Below, piece by piece: positions 7,975 to 14,356 of a DNA stretch of 24,985 nt. Made by a program: the position numbers and the translations under genes. Source of the stretch: a virus; IMG/VR virus record IMGVR_UViG_3300030049_000063, positions 1 through 24,985 of that record; one strand, 5' to 3'. The first letter of the stretch is position 1. Every line of letters starts with the position of its first letter. The notes below the pieces were generated by a model. It worked only from the letters and a program-made list of their open reading frames with translations. It searched no databases and had not been told where the DNA came from.

Positions 7975-8964
7975 ATGAAAAAATTTAAATTTTTTATATT
8001 TATCTTGTGGTTCTTAAATTCTACTTATGGTTTTGCTACCCTATCTTTTCAAACTAAAACCACTTTAAATGGACTTGGAAGTAACTGGGTAAATGACGTG
8101 TTTGTGGTTGGAGATACTGTTTATGCTGCTACCGCTGGAGGACTCTCCATTTCTGATAATGGGGGTGAAACTTTTGTAAACCGAACTGAAACAGACGGTT
8201 TAGGAAGCAACGAAGTATTGGGTGTTTTTGTAGTAAATCAATTCGTTTATGCTGCAACCAGATGGGGAGGTCTTTCTATATCATCAGATGGAGGAAAAAC
8301 TTTTGTTAATCGAACTGAAAATGATGGATTAGGAAGTAATTCAGTTTATTCAGTTTTTAAGAAAAACAGCATTATCTATGCCGCAACAGAAGAAGGGTTC
8401 TCCATTTCTAATGACGATGGAAAAACTTTTGTTAATCGAACTATGGAAGATGGATTAGGTAGTGATAATACTTGCTATGTCCATGCTATAGATAAGGACC
8501 TTATAGTATGCACTGAGGATGGTCTTTCTTTTTCAAGAGATGGTGGAAAATCATTTGTAAATCGCACATTTCACGATGGGTTAGGAAATAATTGTACTTT
8601 CCGTATAATTGGAAATAGAGATCATCTTTATATTGGGACTTCGAATGGTTTCTCTATCTCTCTAAATGGAGGAAAAACTTTTACTTATAGTCCTGTCAAC
8701 CCAAAAGCTGCCTATGATAGGGTCTATTGTATTCAGGAAAAAGACGGTGTGATTTATGCTGGGACTGACGGGGGTGGAATATTCATTTCCACTGATCAGG
8801 GTAAGTCATTTATTTGTTTTAATAAGGAAGATGAGTTACCAAGTCAGAGTATTCTTTCTATCTATGTAAGTGATGTAAAGATTTATGTAGCAACAGAAAA
8901 AGGGCTAGCTGTGTCATTTTTACAAACTAATGCTTCTTCTGATGAACAGATTATTCGACAATAA
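7975..8964 (+). CDS. Secreted Asp-box (BNR-like) beta-propeller protein
   Basis: A 329-residue protein. The ATG at 7975 gives a clean signal peptide ('MKKFKFFIFILWFLNSTYGF'); an in-frame start at 7924 would precede it with a second hydrophobic stretch and is less likely. Six Asp-box units follow at roughly 45-residue spacing (SDNGGETF, SSDGGKTF, SNDDGKTF, SRDGGKSF, SLNGGKTF, STDQGKSF) and a seventh partial blade ('IYVATEKGLAVS'), suggesting a seven-bladed propeller. Blades 1-4 share 'F-V-N-R-T' and 'DGLGSN', almost identical in DNA too. No catalytic sialidase residues are recognised, so it is more likely a binding protein. The gene is flanked by AT-rich gaps and looks like cargo rather than a virion gene. 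Confidence 0.8.
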   Translation: MKKFKFFIFILWFLNSTYGFATLSFQTKTTLNGLGSNWVNDVFVVGDTVYAATAGGLSISDNGGETFVNRTETDGLGSNEVLGVFVVNQFVYAATRWGGLSISSDGGKTFVNRTENDGLGSNSVYSVFKKNSIIYAATEEGFSISNDDGKTFVNRTMEDGLGSDNTCYVHAIDKDLIVCTEDGLSFSRDGGKSFVNRTFHDGLGNNCTFRIIGNRDHLYIGTSNGFSISLNGGKTFTYSPVNPKAAYDRVYCIQEKDGVIYAGTDGGGIFISTDQGKSFICFNKEDELPSQSILSIYVSDVKIYVATEKGLAVSFLQTNASSDEQIIRQ

Positions 8965-9086
8965 TGCTTACTTAATTATTTTTAATAAATAATAATTTAA
9001 TCTCTACATTCGTAATAAGATCAAGTAAGAAAAAATTTATTGTAAAATATAAGTTTAGTTTTTTTTAAAATTTACGATAAAAACTC

Positions 9087-10325
9087 ATGAGGCTTATTGA
9101 GTTTAAATCCATTTCTGTATGGATTTGCTTTGCCTATTTTTTTTTATTATTTTCTCAAAAAATTCATGCTGGTTTCATGACTTATCATGAAGCTATACTT
9201 AAAATTGAAGACTCAATTTCAAGTATAGCTGACACAACAAAAAGAGGCATAGAACAACATAAATTTAAACAATGGAAAGCCAGAATAGAACAGATAAGAC
9301 AATTGAGTCAAGTAGCATCTGTAGAACATCCTGTTGTTATTTCAATAACTTCCAGCCCTGAACGACTAAAACATGTTCCAACTGTTTTAAGTCTGATTCA
9401 AGACCAAATCACCAAAGATTACATTAAAAAAGTGATCATTGTTTTACCTGAAAAATTTAGAGACAATATGGATTATAATCCAGAAGATATTCAACCTTTG
9501 AGCAATCTTCATGAAAAGGTTGAAGTTCAAAGGATTTCAAAAGATCTTGGTCCAATTACAAAAATAATCCCCGCTATAGAGTGGGCCAATAAGCATATGA
9601 GCTCGGGAAAAGTACTATCAATAGATGATGATATAGCGTATTCACCATCATTAGTCCATGTATTAGCTCAGGCTGCACATGAACCAGAAACTGTCTCTAG
9701 TGGAGGAGGAAGTAAAAAACAACGATGGAATATTCCTGAAGACTTTCCTCAACAGTTACCTCATCATGATTCAAAAAGCGCTAATTATGTAGATGTCATT
9801 GAAGGTTACGGAGGAGTCCTTTATCCACTTAATATAAATACTGAACTAATGAAAGCATTAGTTGATCCAAAATTTACAAGTCAATCATGTAAACTCTCTG
9901 ATGATCTCGTAATTAGTTTCGTATTGGCTATTCAAAATATTTACCGAGTCAAAGCTAGTGGGAGTTTAGTTCCTATTTTCCACATCCCTTATGGGAATCA
10001 AGCGGACGCTCTTCACAGTACTGCACCCAGTGATCTACTGATAACAGACTTAAGACAAGTAGATGCCATTAAGTATCAAGATTGCTATAAAAAACTACGA
10101 GAAGTATCTTATGATCATGAACATAAAAAATTTAAAACTACAGAAGAAATTATGGCTGCCTATCATCAAAAAATACATGAATACGTAGAACAATCATCAG
10201 CAGGATGCACGAGTTCATATTCTTCTTCTCCAGATCCACTAGGGCATGTGGCTCAACAAGGGGCCGAAAGTGTTCGAGTTGTAACAGGTCATGTATTACA
10301 AGATCAAGAAGCAGAAAAAAAATAG
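9087..10325 (+). CDS. Glycosyltransferase-like protein with N-terminal signal/anchor
   Basis: A 412-residue protein. Residues 1-28 form a signal peptide or membrane anchor ('VWICFAYFFLLFSQKIHA'). A GT-A-like domain starts at about residue 82: 'VVISITSSPERLKHVPTVL', then 'KKVIIVLPEKFRDN', 'LGPITKIIPAIEW', and a triple-Asp metal-binding motif 'SIDDDIAYSPSLV' (Asp180-182) corresponding to the DXD motif. A later 'SDDLVISFVLA' probably supplies the acceptor-side acidic residues. The donor and acceptor sugars cannot be inferred. The C-terminal ~80 residues are low-complexity Ser/Gln/Glu. Glycosyltransferases usually stay in the cytoplasm, so the leader suggests either inner-membrane anchoring or export as an effector. 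No strong ribosome binding site is seen. Confidence 0.72.
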   Translation: MRLIEFKSISVWICFAYFFLLFSQKIHAGFMTYHEAILKIEDSISSIADTTKRGIEQHKFKQWKARIEQIRQLSQVASVEHPVVISITSSPERLKHVPTVLSLIQDQITKDYIKKVIIVLPEKFRDNMDYNPEDIQPLSNLHEKVEVQRISKDLGPITKIIPAIEWANKHMSSGKVLSIDDDIAYSPSLVHVLAQAAHEPETVSSGGGSKKQRWNIPEDFPQQLPHHDSKSANYVDVIEGYGGVLYPLNINTELMKALVDPKFTSQSCKLSDDLVISFVLAIQNIYRVKASGSLVPIFHIPYGNQADALHSTAPSDLLITDLRQVDAIKYQDCYKKLREVSYDHEHKKFKTTEEIMAAYHQKIHEYVEQSSAGCTSSYSSSPDPLGHVAQQGAESVRVVTGHVLQDQEAEKK

Positions 10326-10387
10326 TTTTTTACTACAACCTTTATTTTCATAAAAAATATTTAACATTCTTTAAATGAAGAAATACT

Positions 10388-11383
10388 CTAAATCCCCAAG
10401 AACTTTCCACTGAACTCTCCAGGTCTTGCGTGTAAATATTCCCCTACCGTGGTGAGTTTCGAATGCCCGAGATTTTTCTGTAAAACATGAAGCGAACACC
10501 CACGATCCAAGGCATGCGAAGCGTGGCAATGTCTCAACCAATGAGGCGAGACCTTCCTAGTAATCCCAGCACGCATAGCTGCATTTTTCACGATCAAATG
10601 AATCTGACGAATAGAAATTCTCCCCTGCACTCTTGAAATCAACACAGGGTCAAAATCCCGAGCGTCTTTTTGCCTGAGCTTCAACAAATCCTGAAAAACT
10701 CCAGAAGACAAACCCACCGTTCTTTTCTTGTTCCTCTTGCCAATGACAGTAACTTGTCCCTCTCCATTTTCTCGCTCTTGGAGAGCATCCCAATTCAGGC
10801 TGACCAGTTCACTGACTCGGAGGCCTCCACCATAGAGAACTTTTAGGATGGTTCTGTTTCTAAAATCAGTGGTCCGGTCGACCATCCTAAAAACTTCTTC
10901 TTGAGATAAATAGCGCTCGGTAATCTTATTGTGGGCGTCGATTGATTTTAAGTCTTCTGCTGGATTCTCTGAGATGTATTTTTTCTTTCTCGCAAATTGA
11001 AATAAAGATTTGATGATAGCGACTCTCTGCTTTTGAGTATGTGCGCTTTTGTGTTTTGCTAAATCCATGAATGATTGAATAAAGGATTCACTCACCTCTT
11101 TGAGCGACTTGTCACCTAGACAATCCAGAAGTTCACGGGACACTCGCTTGTAATCGACCTGTGTTTTTTTAGCTTTTCCGTGGAGCCAGAGTTTAATCAA
11201 ATCCTCATCTCGCGCCCAAGAAATTCGAAGCTTTGCCATATCGAGTTCAGACTCAGTGCTTAGAGGGTCATTTTTAGTATCTGAAGCACTCAAAAATGCA
11301 GGGTTTTGAACTGTCCCGATACGTTGATTTTTAGAAATCTCCTGAAAATCTCGCTCGTTTCCTAGAGGAAAAATCGTGTCCAT
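10388..11383 (-). CDS. Tyrosine recombinase (XerC/D-like integrase)
   Basis: A 331-residue protein with the complete catalytic set: Arg189 in 'GGGLRVSEL', Lys216 in 'VIGKRNKKR', His281 and Arg284 in 'HWLRHCHASH', His307 in 'LGHSKL' and the nucleophile Tyr316 in 'VGEYLH'. A SAM-like core-binding domain occupies about residues 60-145. The recombinase could integrate the element, resolve multimers or move the neighbouring TA pair. The first ~48 residues are unlike Xer proteins; translation may begin at Met49 (codon at 11237-11239), which would leave the 25-bp repeat at 11285-11309 outside the gene. Neither start has a good ribosome binding site. It lies downstream of higBA on the same strand, 20 bases apart. 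Confidence 0.93.
   Translation of the reverse strand: MDTIFPLGNERDFQEISKNQRIGTVQNPAFLSASDTKNDPLSTESELDMAKLRISWARDEDLIKLWLHGKAKKTQVDYKRVSRELLDCLGDKSLKEVSESFIQSFMDLAKHKSAHTQKQRVAIIKSLFQFARKKKYISENPAEDLKSIDAHNKITERYLSQEEVFRMVDRTTDFRNRTILKVLYGGGLRVSELVSLNWDALQERENGEGQVTVIGKRNKKRTVGLSSGVFQDLLKLRQKDARDFDPVLISRVQGRISIRQIHLIVKNAAMRAGITRKVSPHWLRHCHASHALDRGCSLHVLQKNLGHSKLTTVGEYLHARPGEFSGKFLGI
11285..11309. repeat. Direct repeat copy 1, with TCAAAA/TTTTGA inverted arms
   Basis: About 25 bp, running from AGCACTCAAAA through ATGCAGGG to TTTTGA, recurs at 12134-12159 with one extra G. Inside it TCAAAA and TTTTGA form perfect inverted arms around an 8-bp spacer, the geometry of a tyrosine-recombinase core site. 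Both copies are preceded by AGGGTC (11264-11269 and 12125-12130). This copy lies in the 5' part of the recombinase gene as annotated, or just upstream of it if translation starts at Met49. Confidence 0.6.
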
Positions 11384-11402
11384 TGGTTCTAAAACCTAGG
11401 AC

Positions 11403-11723
11403 TTAGAGTTTTCTTAAACGAGCCAACGTATCTGGAAATTTCTGTACAAGTAAAATGAGTGCTGCCGCTTGATCATTCGGTTTGCTACGTCCTTGTTCCC
11501 AATTTTGCAACGTCCGCTGATTCACTTGAAGCAAACTTGCAAAGACACCTTGGGAAACATGCAACGTTTCCCTAACATTCCGAATCAGCTTCCCACTGAC
11601 TTTAGGAAGTTCGATGGATTCTACTTTGTGAGTTTTCAAGGTAAGTTTTTCTTCACGATGCTTGCGCATCGATTCAACTCCCTCGACCAGTTCACCAAAA
11701 ATATTACGTTTTCCGTTTTTCAT
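11403..11723 (-). CDS. higA: HigA-type antitoxin, Xre-family HTH
   Basis: A 106-residue protein from the ATG at 11723, which has AGGGAAG upstream; a 17-residue longer frame reads only into the toxin gene. The C-terminal half is a classical Xre helix-turn-helix: 'SGKLIRNVRETLHVSQGVFASLLQVNQRTLQNWEQGRSKPND'. In toxin-first (HigBA) modules the antitoxin blocks the mRNA-cleaving toxin and represses the operon by binding an operator over the promoter. The gene overlaps the toxin by 20 bases. The palindrome at 12084-12106 is the likely operator. Confidence 0.88.
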   Translation of the reverse strand: MKNGKRNIFGELVEGVESMRKHREEKLTLKTHKVESIELPKVSGKLIRNVRETLHVSQGVFASLLQVNQRTLQNWEQGRSKPNDQAAALILLVQKFPDTLARLRKL

Positions 11724-12078
11724 AGGACTTCCCTTGTTTTCTTTTTTTCGATCGTGCTTCCTTCTCTGTATCAATCAACACTTTCAAAGCCTTCTTTTGC
11801 TGCGAACTTAAATCATCGGCTTCATTCTTGTCGTAGACAGTCAGAAACCAGATTTGCGCATCATCAGGGAAATGGTAGTAAATCACTCTTAATCCGCCTC
11901 GTTTGCCTTTTCCCCTGCGACTATCTAACCATCGCAATTTTCGAAAGCCTCCCGTTCCTTGAAGCACATCCCCAGCTTCTGGGCTTTCCATCAAGAAGTT
12001 CTGCATTTCCCTAAAAGACTCATCGGCCAGATATTGTGCCTGATATCGAGTAAATGCAGGGGCTTCAATAAACTCCAT
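11704..12078 (-). CDS. higB: HigB/RelE-family mRNA interferase toxin
   Basis: A 124-residue protein matching the HigB-2 pattern: 'MEFIEAPAFTRY', 'ESPEAGDVLQGTGGFRKLRW', 'GKGKRGGLRVIYYHF', 'IWFLTVYDKNEADDLS', then a basic C-terminal helix. These toxins cut mRNA at the ribosome. The C-terminus beyond residue ~105 is strongly Lys/Arg-rich, extending past the usual fold. Toxin precedes antitoxin, as in higBA. The start codon lies only six bases beyond the predicted -10 box, so the mRNA may be leaderless. Confidence 0.88.
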   Translation of the reverse strand: MEFIEAPAFTRYQAQYLADESFREMQNFLMESPEAGDVLQGTGGFRKLRWLDSRRGKGKRGGLRVIYYHFPDDAQIWFLTVYDKNEADDLSSQQKKALKVLIDTEKEARSKKRKQGKSYEKRKT

Positions 12079-12083
12079 AGCTT

Positions 12084-12112
12084 ACTATACGCTATTTACG
12101 TATAGTTGTCAA
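12084..12112 (-). promoter_or_regulatory. higBA promoter with overlapping palindromic operator
   Basis: Read on the - strand, a perfect -35 TTGACA (12112-12107) and a -10 TATAGT (12089-12084) are separated by 17 bases. The inverted repeat ACTATACG (12084-12091) / CGTATAGT (12099-12106) spans the whole spacer and the -10, an ideal site for antitoxin repression. The predicted transcription start falls at about 12077-12078, at the toxin ATG. Confidence 0.8.
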
Positions 12113-12133
12113 TTTTATTTTTACAGGGTCTTT

Positions 12134-12159
12134 AGCACTCAAAAATGCAGGGGTTTTGA
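12134..12159. repeat. Direct repeat copy 2, upstream of higBA
   Basis: Second copy of the repeat at 11285-11309, here with a 9-bp spacer between TCAAAA and TTTTGA because of one extra G. It lies in non-coding DNA just beyond the higBA promoter. The two copies are in the same orientation 849 bp apart and bracket the whole TA operon. Confidence 0.6.
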
Positions 12160-12299
12160 TCGAAATCTTCAGAAATGTGGGAAATGGGTTTTTTTGAAGG
12201 ATCTCTCAAAAGTAAGACTATTCTACTAAGGTATACCAGTATTACTTTACTAATTTAATATGCTATTACTTCACTCATCCGACTCTTCCACTCAGACTA

Positions 12300-12395
12300 C
12301 CACTAATTCCTCTTAGTGGACGTTCGGAGAGACGAGGAAAGCCCCCTTTTTGGGGCAGCGGGGCACGGATTTTTAGAAATCCATCTCTTTTTTAA
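12300..12395 (+). ncRNA. Candidate structured RNA ending in a terminator-like hairpin
   Basis: The 433-base gap 12079-12511 has no gene but holds three hairpins in a row: CCACTAA/TTAGTGG (12300-12319), GCCCC/GGGGC (12341-12356) and GGATTT/AAATCC (12367-12382). The last is followed within a few bases by TCTTTTTT, as in an intrinsic terminator. The segment is GC-rich in an AT-rich surround. This could be a small plasmid RNA (for example copy control or a TA-like RNA) or a leader for the gene at 12512. No convincing promoter was found, so confidence is low. The rest of the gap holds nothing else I can name. Confidence 0.3.
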
Positions 12396-12511
12396 AACTC
12401 GGAAAACTCGGTATAAACATAGAATATCTCTGTACCAAAAGTTTTTACTGGATTAAATCCTGGAGATGATGGAAGATTTTAAAAAATAGCGTACCGTTCA
12501 AAAAGGAATTT

Positions 12512-13102
12512 ATGGATTTAGCGCTCAGATATCCGATGATCGTCCAAGTCATCACCCGAAACGACCGCGACATTTTTTATGGCTGCGTCCCTGATTTTGG
12601 AATTGAAACCTACGAAGTGGTCGATCCTGGCAACGTTCCGCAGGAATACATGTTTCATGTGAAGTTAAGACGAATGATCCGAGAATCCATTGCGGTTTAC
12701 AACGCCGAAGAAAAAGAACTTCCGTTGATTCGTGTTGCCTCTTTGGGCTACAGCTCCCCTGCCCTTCCTTATAATGATGATGAAGATCAAAAATCCGTTT
12801 CAACAACTCTTGCTGCCCAAATGCTAGGAGTTCACCCCGACACGATCCGCAGTCTTTTTGATTCCGGAATTCTCAAAGGCTCTCTCACTCAGGGAGGTCA
12901 GAGAATAATTCTGGTCTCCTCCATTAAAGAAGAAGAAGCTCAAAGGACTCAACGAGCAGAACTGAGAAAGCTTGAACTCCGAGCGAAAATGAAGAATTCA
13001 AAGCGCAAACAGCGAAGGATTCAGAAGCAGAAAAAAGAAAAGCTGGAACGTTTTCAAGCAAACATGGCCGAGCTTACTCAAGCAGAGAATTCACTCTTAT
13101 AA
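12512..13102 (+). CDS. HicB-like/HTH DNA-binding protein with basic tail
   Basis: A 196-residue protein with AAGGAA before its ATG. The N-terminal half ('YPMIVQVITRNDRDIFYGCVPDFGIETYE', then a long helix to about residue 65) resembles the HicB antitoxin fold. Residues 97-125 ('STTLAAQMLGVHPDTIRSLFDSGILKG') are a MerR/excisionase-type helix-turn-helix. Residues 138-190 form a very basic Lys/Arg/Gln-rich helix. It is probably a DNA-binding regulator. No HicA toxin gene is adjacent, so it is not a complete hicAB pair; an excisionase-like or partition-related role is an alternative. Confidence 0.6.
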   Translation: MDLALRYPMIVQVITRNDRDIFYGCVPDFGIETYEVVDPGNVPQEYMFHVKLRRMIRESIAVYNAEEKELPLIRVASLGYSSPALPYNDDEDQKSVSTTLAAQMLGVHPDTIRSLFDSGILKGSLTQGGQRIILVSSIKEEEAQRTQRAELRKLELRAKMKNSKRKQRRIQKQKKEKLERFQANMAELTQAENSLL

Positions 13103-13155
13103 AATTGAAAGAGATTCAAGCGTATTGAGACTGAAATACAGGTGGAATTTAGTAT

Positions 13156-13172
13156 GTAATTTAGTAAATTAC
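13156..13172. repeat. Inverted repeat GTAATTT-agt-AAATTAC
   Basis: A perfect 7-bp inverted repeat with a 3-base centre in the gap between the HicB-like gene and parA. It could be an operator. It is separate from the TCATCNGATGA sites further right in the same gap. Confidence 0.35.
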
Positions 13173-13235
13173 AGTTCATTTCTGAATATCATACTTGTTC
13201 GCTCCCTACTCCCGCGTGTGTAGCTGCAAATGTAC

Positions 13236-13341
13236 TCATCACCGATGATAAATTATCATCTGATGACAACTTTTTTTTATTATTGTAAATTATTTTTTCA
13301 TGGAATAACATATCATAGGATGACAGAAGATCATCTGATGA
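13236..13341. promoter_or_regulatory. TCATCNGATGA palindromes upstream of parA (putative operator/centromere sites)
   Basis: Exact TCATCTGATGA palindromes lie at 13256-13266 and 13331-13341, a one-mismatch copy TCATAGGATGA at 13313-13323, and a split version (TCATC, three bases, GATGA) at 13236-13248. The last two full sites are exactly 18 bp apart. The same 11-mer at the same 18-bp period recurs inside the gene downstream of parA. The rightmost site ends 13 bases before the parA start, so occupancy should repress the operon. Confidence 0.6.
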
Positions 13342-13354
13342 CGAAAGGCAAGGA

Positions 13355-14344
13355 ATGGAACCGAAATTTTATACTTCTTCTGATATACAGAAGATTTTCA
13401 AAGTAGATAAAGATACCTTAAAAGAACTAGAATTATCAGGTAGTTTCCCTGTACCTGAAAGAATTAAAAAAGGTGCAATTTCGGTCAAAGCTTGGCCTAT
13501 TAGTAGTCTCCCCAGTTTCGGACTAAAATGTGGTTTTTTTAAAAAACCCAAAAAAAGAATTACAATCACTGTATTCACTCAAAAAGGCGGGGTTACAAAG
13601 TCATCCTACACCCATTGTTTAGCAAGAGTCCTAGCACTAAATGGTATTAATGTTCTTTTGATTGGTCTAGATTCACAACTTTCTGTTACGACATTTACAT
13701 TTCCTGGACTTGGACTAGAAGAATTAAGGGCTCTTAAGCCTGGCCTGTACCATCACTTTTATGAGAATGCTTCTCTTGATGAAGTAATTCGAGCCACAGA
13801 CATCCCTACACTTAAAACAATACCTGAAACTTCTGAAATAAAAGCTCTCAATGAGAAAATAGAACGAGCCAGAAATAAGGAAGCGTTTTTTAAAGAAAAA
13901 CTCATGCCTCAACTGATCAATTTTGATTGTATAATTTTTGATAATGGCCCAAGTTGGAATAATCTTATTGAAAACTCAATTGTTGCAGCTGATACTCTCA
14001 TATCACCTGTCTCTTGTGCAATTGGAACATTAAATGTCCTACCTCAAAACCTAGAGGAAATAGCAGAATTTCAAAAAGATCTAAAATTAAATTTTGATTT
14101 TATAATGGTGCCAACACTTTTGGACCATAATAATAAGCTCAGCGCACAAATTTATAACGAATATAAAAATAATTATCCAGATAACTTGCTTCCATTCCCT
14201 ATCCGAAAAAGTGTCAAAGCAGAAGAAGCTCAAGCTTTTAATATCTCATCAATCGAATATGACCCTTTAAGTCCTGTTTCTATAGATTATTATCAATCCT
14301 TTTGCGAACTATGGAAACGGATCAACCCAGAATACGCCAATTGA
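13355..14344 (+). CDS. parA: ParA-family partition ATPase with N-terminal HTH
   Basis: A 329-residue protein with an AGGA ribosome binding site just before the ATG. Residues 1-55 form a MerR-like DNA-binding region ('YTSSDIQKIFKVDKDTLKELE'). The ATPase domain follows: deviant Walker A 'KGGVTKS' (77-83), 'VLLIGLDSQLSVT' as Walker A', and 'IIFDNGPSWNNL' in the Walker B/switch position, then 'DTLISPVSCAIGTLNVL'. This resembles type Ia plasmid ParA proteins, which use an N-terminal HTH for autorepression and the ATPase to move plasmids over the nucleoid. It is shorter than P1 ParA. The next gene, 12 bases downstream, should encode the partner. Confidence 0.9.
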   Translation: MEPKFYTSSDIQKIFKVDKDTLKELELSGSFPVPERIKKGAISVKAWPISSLPSFGLKCGFFKKPKKRITITVFTQKGGVTKSSYTHCLARVLALNGINVLLIGLDSQLSVTTFTFPGLGLEELRALKPGLYHHFYENASLDEVIRATDIPTLKTIPETSEIKALNEKIERARNKEAFFKEKLMPQLINFDCIIFDNGPSWNNLIENSIVAADTLISPVSCAIGTLNVLPQNLEEIAEFQKDLKLNFDFIMVPTLLDHNNKLSAQIYNEYKNNYPDNLLPFPIRKSVKAEEAQAFNISSIEYDPLSPVSIDYYQSFCELWKRINPEYAN

Positions 14345-14356
14345 GGTAACTAAGTT

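Noticed and set aside
8965-9086. Gap before the glycosyltransferase searched for a promoter
   Set aside because: Very AT-rich; several weak -10-like strings but no pair with acceptable -35 and spacing.
11469-12014. 181-residue + strand frame opposite higBA
   Set aside because: It is an antisense shadow of two well-supported genes and has no recognisable sequence.
12331-12356. GAGGAAAG followed by a C-rich stem, reminiscent of the conserved start of RNase P RNA
   Set aside because: Only a short string matches; the rest of the RNase P core is absent and the element is far too small.
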